30,868 nucleotides of DNA from Thermohalobaculum sp039030915 (GTDB taxonomy: Bacteria > Pseudomonadota > Alphaproteobacteria > Rhodobacterales > Rhodobacteraceae), in assembly GCA_039030915.1 (NCBI GenBank), contig JBCCDG010000041.1, forward strand, positions 1-30,868, written 5' to 3'. The notes below the pieces were generated by a model that saw only the letters and a program-made list of their open reading frames with translations, was not told the origin of the DNA and made no database searches. Of this stretch, positions 6,772-15,056 are shown piece after piece. Made by a program: the position numbers and the translations under genes. Numbering within the stretch: position 1 is the stretch's first letter; each line of letters starts with the position of its first letter.

Positions 6772-7721
6772 TGCTGCGCGTCGGTGAGCGGGATGCCTGC
6801 TTCCTCGTAGTAGGCTTTCGCGCCGGGATGGATCTTCCCGGTGATGTTCGCCATCAGCTTCTGGTCGACGCCCTCCCACCAGAGCGCATCCTCGGTCATC
6901 CGCCCGATCTGCTGCCAGTAGCTCTCGGTCAGGAGATAGGCGACATCGTCATCCATCTTCGTGGTCGCGTAGGCCACCACCGGCAGCGACGTGGTGACGA
7001 TGGGCGCATCCTGCCCCGAATAGGTGCCTGCCGGGATCTCGATCCGCGCGCGCTTGGTCGCCGCGATCTCCTCGTCGCTGAGCGAGAGGACCTTGACGCC
7101 CACCGAGGCCGCTGCCTCCAGAACATTCGGTGCGGGATATGACCCTGCGGTCACGAAGCCGTCGATCTGCCCGTTGGTGAGCGCAGGGACGGCATTCGAG
7201 AGTTCGACGTCCGCGATCTCGACCTTTCCATCGAGCCCGAAGAGCGTGAGGTATTTCTCGCCCTCGCGCGCCCCGAAGGAACCCTTGCCGAGCAGGATTA
7301 TCTTGCCTTCGAGATCGGCAAAGCTCTCGATCCCCGCATCGGCGCGCACGACGAAATGCATGGTGAGGCTGGGGATGGGGAAGAGCGCGCGGATCTCGTC
7401 GAAGGCAGGGTCGCCCTTACCTTCGAACATCGCCTTGCCGCCCTGCGCGAGCCGCACCAGCACCGGGGGCGATGTGAACACATAGTCCGCGCCCCGGGCC
7501 CGCACCTCCATCACGTTCTGGACCGATCCCTGGCTCTCCTCGACCGTGACCGAGACGGTGTTGCCCGTCGCGGAGCCGACTGCCTCTGCGATCTGCACGG
7601 CCATCTGGTAGTAGGACGACGTGGTCTTCGCGGATTTGTAGGTCACGCGGGTCTGCGCGTCGGCGGCCGTTGCGGCAAGCGCGATAGCGCCCAAGGCTAG
7701 GGCGGCGCGGACAAAGTTCAT
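6768..7721 (-). CDS. TAXI-family TRAP solute receptor (periplasmic)
   Basis: This 317-residue receptor captures substrate in the periplasm for the permease encoded next. A Sec signal peptide is visible (positive start, hydrophobic stretch ALALGAIALAATA, cleavage near ADA-QT). The mature part starts with VTYKSAKTTSSYYQMAVQIA and contains GSVQNVMEVRARGADYVF, both typical of TAXI proteins. The gene starts with a strong ribosome site (GGGAGGA, about 7 bases before ATG). It is first in the two-gene operon and divergent from the hydroxylase at 7870. TAXI receptors are often linked to glutamate or other dicarboxylates, but no ligand can be assigned here. Confidence 0.92.
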   Translation of the reverse strand: MNFVRAALALGAIALAATAADAQTRVTYKSAKTTSSYYQMAVQIAEAVGSATGNTVSVTVEESQGSVQNVMEVRARGADYVFTSPPVLVRLAQGGKAMFEGKGDPAFDEIRALFPIPSLTMHFVVRADAGIESFADLEGKIILLGKGSFGAREGEKYLTLFGLDGKVEIADVELSNAVPALTNGQIDGFVTAGSYPAPNVLEAAASVGVKVLSLSDEEIAATKRARIEIPAGTYSGQDAPIVTTSLPVVAYATTKMDDDVAYLLTESYWQQIGRMTEDALWWEGVDQKLMANITGKIHPGAKAYYEEAGIPLTDAQQ

Positions 7722-7869
7722 GATGGATCCTCCCGGACGTTTTGGGCTGGGGCTTGGCCTGTCGCAGCGCCCCTTCTGACATCGGCCCGACGCTATCCAT
7801 GCCGTATGGCAGGCCGCAATGCCAATGCACCGCGTTGCCGGGACGGTGCGGGGCCGCTACCTGTCGGTC

Positions 7870-9075
7870 ATGGAGACCATCGAGACAGACATTCTCGTCG
7901 CCGGCGGCGGCATTGCGGGATTGGCGGCGGCCGCACGGTTTGCGGCAGAGGGCCTCGACGTGACCTGTGTCGATCCACGGCCGCCGGGCGGCGACAAGGA
8001 TCATGCGGCTGACGAGCGGACGACCGCCTTCCTGATGCCCGCGATAGAGACCTTCCGCCATGCCGGCGCATTCGCGGCGATGCAGGGCGTGGCCGAGCCG
8101 CTCTGGACCATGCGGATCGTCGATGTGGCAGGACGCCCGCCCCGGGTCCGCTCGGAAGGACGCTTCGAAGCACGCGATCTCGGTGACAAGCCCTTCGGCT
8201 ACAACATCCCGAACGAGCGGGCGCGCAGCGCGCTGGCGACTGCGCTGAAGCGGAGCGCGAGTGCCCGCTTCGTCGAGGGCACCGGCGTCGCCGCCGCCAC
8301 GCGGCAGGGCGCGGGCGTCACGGCACTGCTCGACGATGGCAGGCGGGTCACGGCGCGCCTGTTTTTGGCCGCCGACGGGCGGGACAGCCGGCTCCGTGAG
8401 GCAGCCCGCCTGCCCGTCCATCGCTGGCGGCACGATCAGCGGGCGCTGGTGCTCACCGTCGCGCATCCCGAGCCGCACGGCGGCGTCTCGACCGAAATCC
8501 ACCGCCCGGGCGGCCCGTTGGTGCTTGTGCCGCTGCCGGACCGGGACGGGCGGCATCGCTCCTCCGTCGTCTGGCTCGACAGCCCGGTGCGCATGGCCCG
8601 ACTTGGAACGCTCGACGATGCCGCGCTCGGCACGGAGCTTACGGCGGACACGCTGGGCATCTTCGGACCCCTCACGCTCGAGGGGCCGCGGGCGAGCTGG
8701 CCCATCATCTCGCAGCTCGCGCTCCGCTTTCACGCCCGCCGCATGGCACTGGTCGGGGAGCCTGCGCATGTCGTCCCGCCCACCGGTGCGCAAGGCGCCA
8801 ATATGGGTGTCGGCGACGCCGAGGTGCTGGCCGGGCTCGTGGCGGAGGCGAAGGCGGCCGGGCAGGACATCGGCTCGGACGCCCTTCTCGCGCGCTACAG
8901 CCGCGTCCGCGTGCCTGAGGTTGCGGCCCGCGTCCTCGGTGTCAGCGCCCTCAACGGCGTGGTGCGCAGCCCCCTTGCCCCGGTCCAGTTCCTCCGCCGC
9001 CTCGGCCTCGGCGCCACGACAGGCATCCCGCCACTGCGCCGCGCGGTGATGCGGGCGGGTATGGGCGCAGGATGA
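7870..9075 (+). CDS. UbiH/UbiF/COQ6-type FAD-dependent hydroxylase
   Basis: This 401-residue flavoprotein monooxygenase belongs to the class that hydroxylates the ring in ubiquinone biosynthesis. The FAD dinucleotide motif is at residues 12-17 (GGGIAG). A second FAD block, LFLAADGRDSRLRE, lies near 170. The third, near 295, is GEPAHVVPPTGAQGANMG. In it the usual GDAAH aspartate is replaced (GEPAH), which is a mild deviation. The start is ATG at 7870; an in-frame ATG at 7819 would add 17 residues without the family's normal N-terminus. The gene stands alone, divergent from the TRAP operon, with 148 bp between the two starts. Which ubiquinone ring position it acts on cannot be told. Confidence 0.88.
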   Translation: METIETDILVAGGGIAGLAAAARFAAEGLDVTCVDPRPPGGDKDHAADERTTAFLMPAIETFRHAGAFAAMQGVAEPLWTMRIVDVAGRPPRVRSEGRFEARDLGDKPFGYNIPNERARSALATALKRSASARFVEGTGVAAATRQGAGVTALLDDGRRVTARLFLAADGRDSRLREAARLPVHRWRHDQRALVLTVAHPEPHGGVSTEIHRPGGPLVLVPLPDRDGRHRSSVVWLDSPVRMARLGTLDDAALGTELTADTLGIFGPLTLEGPRASWPIISQLALRFHARRMALVGEPAHVVPPTGAQGANMGVGDAEVLAGLVAEAKAAGQDIGSDALLARYSRVRVPEVAARVLGVSALNGVVRSPLAPVQFLRRLGLGATTGIPPLRRAVMRAGMGAG

Positions 9076-9220
9076 GCCCACACGCAGCGGTAGAGTGAAC
9101 CGTCCGCCGGCGCCCATCGGTTGCAAAATGCCGCGGAAGGGCGCGCGATGGTAAATTTTACTTTAGACCGTCCCGCGCGCTGCCGTAGTTTGCCGGCCGT
9201 GTAAGTTGATGGAGCGAGCC

Positions 9221-9331
9221 ATGCATGACGGGACCCAGCGCCGCACGCGCGTCAAATCGTTCGTGATCGGCGGGCTTTGCGTGACGATCGCCGTGCTTTC
9301 GCTGTTCCTGGTCCAGGGCTTCGTAGCCTGA
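9221..9331 (+). CDS. Small single-pass membrane protein, 36 residues
   Basis: A short frame starts at ATG 9221 with GGAG 6 bases upstream. The peptide starts MHDGTQRRTRVKS and then has one hydrophobic segment (FVIGGLCVTIAVLSLFLVQGF). The basic stretch before the segment predicts an N-in orientation. It lies in the 468-bp space between the hydroxylase gene and the end of nrdJ. No family is recognised. The clean arrangement of ribosome site, basic N-terminus and one membrane helix supports a real gene. Confidence 0.5.
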   Translation: MHDGTQRRTRVKSFVIGGLCVTIAVLSLFLVQGFVA

Positions 9332-9421
9332 GTTCGACCCCTCACCGCTATCGCGAATGTCATGCCGCCGGGCTCATCGCTCGGCAGTCCGTCGCCTATC
9401 CGGCACGACCCCGGAACGAGT

Positions 9422-9447
9422 GAGGGGCGCCCTTCCGGGCACCCCTC
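9422..9447. terminator. Hairpin between convergent genes; probable terminator
   Basis: Arms of 11 bases (9422-9432 and 9437-9447) pair with one mismatch around a TTCC loop. It lies about 97 bp beyond the nrdJ stop and about 90 bp beyond the small membrane protein gene. There is no T-run, so it may act weakly or with Rho. The remaining sequence of 9332-9543 shows no gene. Confidence 0.45.
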
Positions 9448-9543
9448 GGCAGCATCAGGTGCGGCTCTTCTTCTGTCTGCTCGACGGTCTCGCCCGCGGC
9501 CCTGATGGGTACCGACGCCGGTGTGGGACGGCGCCGATCTCGC

Positions 9544-12500
9544 TTAGCTGCAGCCCGATGTGGCGCCGCAGGTGTTGCACTTCAGGCAGGTGCCGTTGCG
9601 GACGAGGGTGAAGTTGCCGCAGTCGCCGCAGGCATCGCCCTCGTAGCCCTTCATGCGCGCCTCCGCGATCCGCTCCAGCACGACGGTGGAGGCGGCGCCG
9701 ACCGCGACGCTTGCGGCTTCGGCGGCGGCGCTCGCCGTGCCGACGCTCACGGTCTCGACCGCGGCCATCGCCACTGCCGCACCGGTGAGGTTGTCGGAGG
9801 CGACCGGCTGGCCGCCGGGCAGCACCACCAGCTCGCGCGGAAAGCCGGACGGCAGGCGGTTGCGGGTAAAGCCGGGGCTCACGATCTCGCGGATCGCGGC
9901 GATGGTGGGCGTGGGCGCCGCCGTCTCCTCCAGCTCGTCCGCCGCGTGCTCGCCCTGACCGAGCTCGTCGAAGCGCGTTCCCTGCGGCGTCACATGGGCA
10001 AGATCCGTCCGGTCGAGATAGCTCACCGCCAGCTCTCGGAAGATGTAGTCGAGGATCGAGGTCGCGTTCTTGATCGAGTCGTTACCCTGCACCAGCCCCG
10101 CGGGCTCGAAGCGCGTGAAGGTGAACGCCTCCACGAACTCCTCGAGCGGCACGCCATACTGGAGACCGATGGAGACCGAGATGGCGAAGTTGTTCATCAT
10201 CGCCCGGAAGGCGGCGCCTTCCTTGTGCATGTCGATGAAGATCTCGCCGAGCGTGCCGTCCTGGTTCTCGCCGGTGCGCAGATACACCTTGTGCCCGCCC
10301 ACGATGGCCTTTTGCGTGTAGCCGCGCCTGCGGTCCGGCATCTTGCAGCGCTGGCCGCGCGTGTCGGCGTTGGCGGCCTCGCGATAGATCACCTTCTCGA
10401 TGATCTTCTCGACCACCTTTTCGGCCCGCGCCGCCACCGGCATCTCCTCCACATCCTCCTCCTCGTCGATGAGGGCGGCGGAGAGCGGCTGGGAGAGCTT
10501 CGAGCCGTCGCGATAGAGGGCATTGGCCTTCACGCCGAGGCGCCAGGAGAGGTCATAGGCCGCAAGGCAATCCTCGATGGTCGCGTCGTTCGGCATGTTG
10601 ATGGTCTTGGAGATGGCGCCCGAGATGAAGCTCTGCGCCGCGGCCATCATCCGGATATGGCTCTCGGCCGAAAGATACCGGGTGCCCTTCTTGCCGCAGG
10701 GATTGGCGCAGTCGAAGACCTTCAGGTGCTCCGGGTCGAGCCCCGGCGCGCCCTCCAGCGTCATCGTCCCGCAGACGAAGGTGTTCGCCGCCTCGATCTC
10801 CTTGGCGTTGAAGCCCAGATGCTTGAGCAGCTCGAAGGACGGGTCTGCCAGCTTTTCCGCCGGCACGCCCAGCACCTCGGTGCAGAACTCGGCACCCAGC
10901 GTCCATTGGTTGAAGACGAACTTGATGTCGAAGGCGGAGCCCAGGGCATCCTCGACCCTCTGGATCTCGTCCGGCCCGAAACCCTTCTCGATCAGCGCCA
11001 CGTGGTCGATGGCGGGTGCGCCCGAGAGCGTGCCGCGGCCCACCGCATAGGCGATGATCTGCTCGACCGCGTTGTCGCCGTAGCCAAGGCGGGTGAGCGC
11101 CTGCGGCACCGCGCGGTTGATGATCTTGAAGTACCCGCCGCCCGCCAGCTTCTTGAACTTCACCAGCGCGAAGTCAGGCTCGATCCCCGTGGTATCGCAG
11201 TCCATCACCAGCCCGATGGTGCCGGTCGGCGCGATCACGCTGGCCTGCGCATTACGGTAGCCGTGCGCCTCACCCAGCGCCACCGCCTCCTCCCAGGAGG
11301 CCCGGGCACGCTCCACGAGGCGCGCGTCCGGGCAGTTGGCCGCGTCAAGCGCGACAGGGAGTGTCTTGAGGCCCTCGTAGCCCTCCGTCTCGCCGCGGGC
11401 TGCCCGGGCATGGTTGCGCATGACCCGCAGCATGTTGTCGGCGTTCTTGGCATAGCCCGGGAAAGGACCAAGCTCGCCAGCCATCTCGGCCGAGGTCGCA
11501 TAGCTCACACCTGTCAGGATCGCCGTCAGCGCGCCGCAGAGCGCCCTGCCTTCCTTGCTGTCATAGCCGAGACCGTTGGTCATCAGGAGCCCGCCGATAT
11601 TGGCGTAGCCGAGGCCGAGCGTGCGGAAGTCATAGGACCGCTGCGCGATCTCCGGCGACGGGAACTGCGCCATCAGCACGCTCACCTCGAGCGTCACGGT
11701 CCAGAGGCGCACCGCGTGCTCGTAGGCGAGGACGTCGAACCCCTCGTCATCGTCGAACTGCATCAGGTTGAGCGAGGCGAGATTGCAGGCCGTGTCGTCG
11801 AGAAACATGTACTCCGAACACGGATTGGAGGCTCGGATCTGACCGTCCGCCGGGCAGGTATGCCAGTCGTTGATCGTGTCGTGGAACTGCACGCCTGGAT
11901 CCGCGCAGGCCCAGGCGGCCTGGCCGATCTTCTCCCAGAGCGCCCGCGCCTTGACGGCCTTGACCACCACGCCATCCGTGCGCCGCTTGAGCTCCCAATC
12001 CCCATCCGCGCCAACGGCCGCAAGGAAGTCGTCCGTCACGCGCACGGAGTTGTTGGAGTTCTGGCCCGAAACGGTGAGGTATGCCTCGCTGTCCCAATCC
12101 GTATCGAGCACCGGGAAGTCGATGCTGGTCACACCCTGGCGCGCATATTGCAGCACCTGCTTCACGGTGTTGTCCGGGATCATCGCCTTCTTCGCGTCCC
12201 GCATCGCTGCCTTCAGACCCGCATTGGCCTTCGGGTCTACCGCCGCTTCCGGCGCGCCGTCCCATGCGCGGATGGCAGCGAAGAGGGCGTCGATCTTTGC
12301 CTTGTGGAGCTTTGTGCCGGCGACAAGCGCGGAGACCTTCTGCTCCTCGCGCATCTTCCAGTCGACGAAGGCCTCGATATCCGGGTGATCCATGTCGCAG
12401 ATCACCATCTTCGCCGCGCGCCGCGTGGTACCGCCGGACTTGATGGCCCCCGCCGCGCGATCCCCGATCTTGAGGAAGCTCATGAGGCCCGACGACCTGC

Positions 12501-13245
12501 CCCCGCCTGCCAGAGGCTCGTTCGCAGCCCGCAGTGCCGAGAAATTGGTGCCCGTGCCCGAGCCGTACTTGAAAAGCCGCGCCTCCCGGGTCCAGAGGTC
12601 CATGATCCCGCCCTCATTCACCAGGTCGTCCGCGACCCCCTGAATGAAGCAGGCATGCGGCTGCGGGTGCTCGTAGGCGCTGTCGGACTTCACGAGCTTG
12701 CCCGACTTGGGGTCGACGTAGAAATGCCCCTGGCTCGGTCCGTCGATGCCATAGGCCCAATGGAGCCCGGTGTTGAACCATTGCGGCGAGTTGGGTGCCG
12801 CCATCTGCTTGGCCAGCATGTACTGCATTTCGTTCATGTAGGCTTGGGCATCTTGTTCCGTCGTGAAATACCCGCCCTTCCAGCCCCAGTAGGCCCACGC
12901 CCCTGCCAGCCGGTCGAACACCTGCCGGGCCGAGATCTCGCCGCCGTAACGCTCTTCCTCGGGCAGCTTGGCCAGCGCCGTCTCGTCCGGCACATGACGC
13001 CAGAGAAACGCGGGCACACCCTTCTCCCGCACGGGCTTCAGGGCACGCGCCACGCCGGCCTTCCGGAAATACTTCTGCGCCAGCACGTCCGACGCAACCT
13101 GCGACCACGCCGAAGGCACGTCGAACGCCTCGAGGCGGAACACCACCGAGCCGTCCGGATTGCGGATCTCGGAAGTGGCGGTGCGGAAAGGAATGCTCGC
13201 GTAAGGCGACTGCCCGGCCTCGGTCAAGCGGCGCTCGATCTTCAT
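9544..13245 (-). CDS. nrdJ: Vitamin B12-dependent (class II) ribonucleotide reductase
   Basis: This 1233-residue cytosolic enzyme reduces ribonucleotides to deoxyribonucleotides using adenosylcobalamin, with or without oxygen. Characteristic blocks are APNSPQWFNTGLHW near 150, KYGSGTGTNFSALRA near 220 and NPCSEYMFLDDTACNLASL near 475, all around the active-site barrel. The last 30 residues carry a zinc-ribbon-like set of cysteines (CGDCGNF, CLKCNTCGATSGC). Part of this tail should regenerate the active-site disulfide. The start is ATG at 13243-13245, preceded by GAGGGACG. The gene is monocistronic, with 377 bp of upstream DNA carrying candidate NrdR sites. No damage is seen. Confidence 0.97.
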   Translation of the reverse strand: MKIERRLTEAGQSPYASIPFRTATSEIRNPDGSVVFRLEAFDVPSAWSQVASDVLAQKYFRKAGVARALKPVREKGVPAFLWRHVPDETALAKLPEEERYGGEISARQVFDRLAGAWAYWGWKGGYFTTEQDAQAYMNEMQYMLAKQMAAPNSPQWFNTGLHWAYGIDGPSQGHFYVDPKSGKLVKSDSAYEHPQPHACFIQGVADDLVNEGGIMDLWTREARLFKYGSGTGTNFSALRAANEPLAGGGRSSGLMSFLKIGDRAAGAIKSGGTTRRAAKMVICDMDHPDIEAFVDWKMREEQKVSALVAGTKLHKAKIDALFAAIRAWDGAPEAAVDPKANAGLKAAMRDAKKAMIPDNTVKQVLQYARQGVTSIDFPVLDTDWDSEAYLTVSGQNSNNSVRVTDDFLAAVGADGDWELKRRTDGVVVKAVKARALWEKIGQAAWACADPGVQFHDTINDWHTCPADGQIRASNPCSEYMFLDDTACNLASLNLMQFDDDEGFDVLAYEHAVRLWTVTLEVSVLMAQFPSPEIAQRSYDFRTLGLGYANIGGLLMTNGLGYDSKEGRALCGALTAILTGVSYATSAEMAGELGPFPGYAKNADNMLRVMRNHARAARGETEGYEGLKTLPVALDAANCPDARLVERARASWEEAVALGEAHGYRNAQASVIAPTGTIGLVMDCDTTGIEPDFALVKFKKLAGGGYFKIINRAVPQALTRLGYGDNAVEQIIAYAVGRGTLSGAPAIDHVALIEKGFGPDEIQRVEDALGSAFDIKFVFNQWTLGAEFCTEVLGVPAEKLADPSFELLKHLGFNAKEIEAANTFVCGTMTLEGAPGLDPEHLKVFDCANPCGKKGTRYLSAESHIRMMAAAQSFISGAISKTINMPNDATIEDCLAAYDLSWRLGVKANALYRDGSKLSQPLSAALIDEEEDVEEMPVAARAEKVVEKIIEKVIYREAANADTRGQRCKMPDRRRGYTQKAIVGGHKVYLRTGENQDGTLGEIFIDMHKEGAAFRAMMNNFAISVSIGLQYGVPLEEFVEAFTFTRFEPAGLVQGNDSIKNATSILDYIFRELAVSYLDRTDLAHVTPQGTRFDELGQGEHAADELEETAAPTPTIAAIREIVSPGFTRNRLPSGFPRELVVLPGGQPVASDNLTGAAVAMAAVETVSVGTASAAAEAASVAVGAASTVVLERIAEARMKGYEGDACGDCGNFTLVRNGTCLKCNTCGATSGCS

Positions 13246-13381
13246 TGTCGTCCCTCGTTCCGGCTCTCTCGGGCGGCAGAACCCCACACCCGCGAACAAC
13301 CCCGCAGGCGGAGCCGCTGTCGCACGGCCCTTGATCAACTGATTGAGGATTAAGGGCCCTCGCCCCCAAATCCGCAGAGCG

Positions 13382-13428
13382 ACACCACATCTTGTGGTCA
13401 TCGCCCCGTTGCAGACCAAACTGGGTGA
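13382..13428. promoter_or_regulatory. Candidate tandem NrdR boxes upstream of nrdJ
   Basis: The 16-mer at 13382-13397 (ACACCACATCTTGTGG) matches 12 of 16 positions of the usual NrdR box ACACWATATATWGTGT. It contains the perfect interrupted palindrome ACCACA-TCT-TGTGGT. A weaker 8-of-16 match begins exactly 31 bp later at 13413, the spacing normal for paired NrdR boxes. They lie about 140-180 bp upstream of the nrdJ start. NrdR repression of nrd genes is established in bacteria; its action here is inference. Confidence 0.35.
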
Positions 13429-13463
13429 ATCGCGCACGCGCGTCAACAGCTTTTCGCAGGCAG

Positions 13464-13479
13464 ACCCCATATTTGGGGC
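13464..13479. promoter_or_regulatory. Palindrome ACCCCATATTTGGGGC upstream of nrdJ
   Basis: CCCCA and TGGGG flank an AT-rich centre (TATT), giving a near-perfect 14-bp palindrome in GC-rich DNA. It matches 10 of 16 positions of the NrdR consensus, so it could be a further operator. It could equally be a site for another regulator of nrdJ or of the channel gene at 13623. Confidence 0.3.
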
Positions 13480-13622
13480 CTGGCGGCATGCTACACCGCC
13501 ACCTGTAGCGGGGCGGGCTCAGAACTGCTTCTTCTCGCCGTCATGTGCCGGCGCCACTGCCCCCTTAAACCGCCGCACGCAGGCCGCTAACCCTGCGCAA
13601 CACACCATGGGAGGCTTGCAAC

Positions 13623-14252
13623 ATGCCCTACGCTGCGCTGCTCGACTTCGCCGCCGTCTTCGTCTTCGCGCTCACAGGCGACATCGCCGCGAGCCGGGCG
13701 CAGCTCGATATCGTGGGCTTCCTCTTCATCGCTGGGCTGACGGCAATGGGCGTTGGCACGGTGCGCGACGTGATCCTCGACCGCAGCCCCATCTTCTGGG
13801 TGGCGGATCAGCGCTATCTCGCCGTCGCGGCCGCCGCGGGTGTTCTCATGTTCGTTGCCGCCGGGCGGTTCGAGAAGCGATACCGCATCCTCCTATGGCT
13901 CGACGCGGTGGCCCTCGCCGTCGCCTTGGCCGCGGGCATCCTCGCTGCGCGCGCCGCCGGCGCGCCCCTCGGCATCGTCGCGATCATGGGCGTCGTCACC
14001 GGCTGCCTCGGTGGGCTGATGCGCGACGTCGTCTGCAACGAGGTGCCGCTGGTGCTCAAGCAGGGCGAGCTCTACGTCACCGCCGCCTTCGCCGGGGCGG
14101 CACTCGGCGCAGGCGCCTTCGCGCTCGGCCTCGGCCCGGTGCCGGCGCTTCTCCTCGCGGGCGCCGCCACCTTCGCGCTTCGCGCAGGATCCCTCGCCTT
14201 CGGCTGGCGCCTGCCGGGCTACGGCCATCGCCCGCCCCGCATTCGCGGCTGA
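13623..14252 (+). CDS. TRIC-family (UPF0126/YadS-like) cation channel protein
   Basis: This 209-residue inner-membrane protein has seven predicted hydrophobic segments in a two-fold repeat. The repeat signature occurs twice: GVGTVRDVILDRSPIFW near residues 40-57 and GCLGGLMRDVVCNEVPLVL near 122-140. Bacterial members form trimeric potassium-permeable channels. The physiological role is poorly defined, and older annotation suggests glycine-related transport. GGGAGG precedes the ATG by about 8 bases. The gene is monocistronic and convergent with the GNAT gene. A large inverted repeat follows its stop. Confidence 0.9.
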   Translation: MPYAALLDFAAVFVFALTGDIAASRAQLDIVGFLFIAGLTAMGVGTVRDVILDRSPIFWVADQRYLAVAAAAGVLMFVAAGRFEKRYRILLWLDAVALAVALAAGILAARAAGAPLGIVAIMGVVTGCLGGLMRDVVCNEVPLVLKQGELYVTAAFAGAALGAGAFALGLGPVPALLLAGAATFALRAGSLAFGWRLPGYGHRPPRIRG

Positions 14253-14257
14253 ACCCT

Positions 14258-14340
14258 CCGAAGCGCGGGCCGGGTCAAGGAGGGCGAAGCCACCGGCGGC
14301 GCCGGCGCCGAAGGCGTCCTTGACGCGGCCCGGGCTTCGG
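14258..14340. repeat. 24-bp near-perfect inverted repeat between convergent genes
   Basis: Arms 14258-14281 and 14317-14340 match at 22 of 24 positions around a 35-base GC-rich centre that is itself partly palindromic. It lies 5 bases after the TRIC gene stop. It could form a very stable hairpin in RNA on both strands, fitting a bidirectional terminator. It might also be an intergenic palindromic repeat present elsewhere in the genome. Confidence 0.75.
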
Positions 14341-14355
14341 AAACACGCTCGAGAA

Positions 14356-14374
14356 GGAGCCCCCGGGGGGCTCC
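14356..14374. terminator. Short GC hairpin, probable terminator
   Basis: GGAGCCCC and GGGGCTCC pair around a 3-base loop. It sits between the convergent TRIC and GNAT genes, just after the larger inverted repeat. No T-run follows. Confidence 0.4.
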
Positions 14375-14504
14375 TCCCCAGCCGCCTTCTCCGCAACCCT
14401 CGATGTCGCGGCGATTCGCAAACGGCTTTCCCTCGGCATCGATGCCGCAGCGACCACGAACGAGCATCCCGGCGACCAGCCGGGGTTCCGCCTGGCTCGA
14501 TCCG

Positions 14505-15056
14505 TCAGGCAAGCTGGCGCGTCTCGCGGCGCACCGGCACGAAGCCGGCCCTCTGATAGGTGCCGAGGGCGCGGGGATGATCGAGCGTGCAGGTATTGAC
14601 CGTCAGCTTCTCGACCCCCGGACGCTGCCAGCCCGCATCCACGGCCGTCATCAGGAACCAGAAGCCGAGACCGCGCCCCACCGCCTCGGGCATTAGCCCG
14701 AAATAGGCGAGATCGCAGCGCCCCTTCTCCCGCGTGTCGAGCATGAAGAAGCCACCCGGCGCCCCGTCGACGAAGAGCGTGTGGAGCGTCACCTCGGGAT
14801 CGTCGACGAAGGCCTGCCGCTCCGCCTCGCTCGCCTTGACCCAGTCGTCCCAGAGATAGGCGTCGCCCACACCGCGATAGAGGTAGAGAAACCAGTGAGC
14901 GGGCGGGCTCTCCGCCGTCAGGAGCGCGAGCGCCATGCCCGAGGGCGCGTGCGGCACCGGCGTGCGCGGTCGCGAAGTCATCTCGAGCCAGGTGACCGTA
15001 TACTCCTTGGGCAGCGCGGCGGGATCGGGCCGCCCGTCCTGTCCGCTACCGGGCAT
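14505..15056 (-). CDS. GNAT-family N-acetyltransferase
   Basis: This 183-residue protein probably transfers an acetyl group from acetyl-CoA to an unknown amine. Typical GNAT elements are CDLAYFGLMPEAVGRGLGFW (strand 4 and the acetyl-CoA loop, with GRGLG in the place of Q/RxxGxG/A) and VNTCTLDHPRALGTYQRAGF near the end. The ATG at 15054-15056 lies inside the last codons of the upstream sulfurtransferase gene (11-bp overlap), so coupled translation is likely. A longer frame to 15131 is possible but overlaps more. Substrate unknown. Confidence 0.85.
   Translation of the reverse strand: MPGSGQDGRPDPAALPKEYTVTWLEMTSRPRTPVPHAPSGMALALLTAESPPAHWFLYLYRGVGDAYLWDDWVKASEAERQAFVDDPEVTLHTLFVDGAPGGFFMLDTREKGRCDLAYFGLMPEAVGRGLGFWFLMTAVDAGWQRPGVEKLTVNTCTLDHPRALGTYQRAGFVPVRRETRQLA

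Larger units (their letters stand above)
13246..13622. other. Divergent promoter region of nrdJ and the TRIC-family channel gene
   Basis: No gene is seen in these 377 bp. They hold the two candidate operator sites listed separately and the ribosome site of each flanking gene. Confidence 0.6.

Noticed and set aside
7417..9126. A 569-codon minus-strand frame overlapping the TAXI receptor and the UbiH-like gene
   Set aside because: It overlaps two genes with clear motifs, and its product has no recognisable domain. It is a high-GC shadow.
9505..13353. A very long plus-strand reading frame (over 1200 codons)
   Set aside because: It lies opposite nrdJ, which has clear enzyme motifs throughout. 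The plus-strand product is arginine- and histidine-rich with no domain, as expected for the antisense of a high-GC gene.
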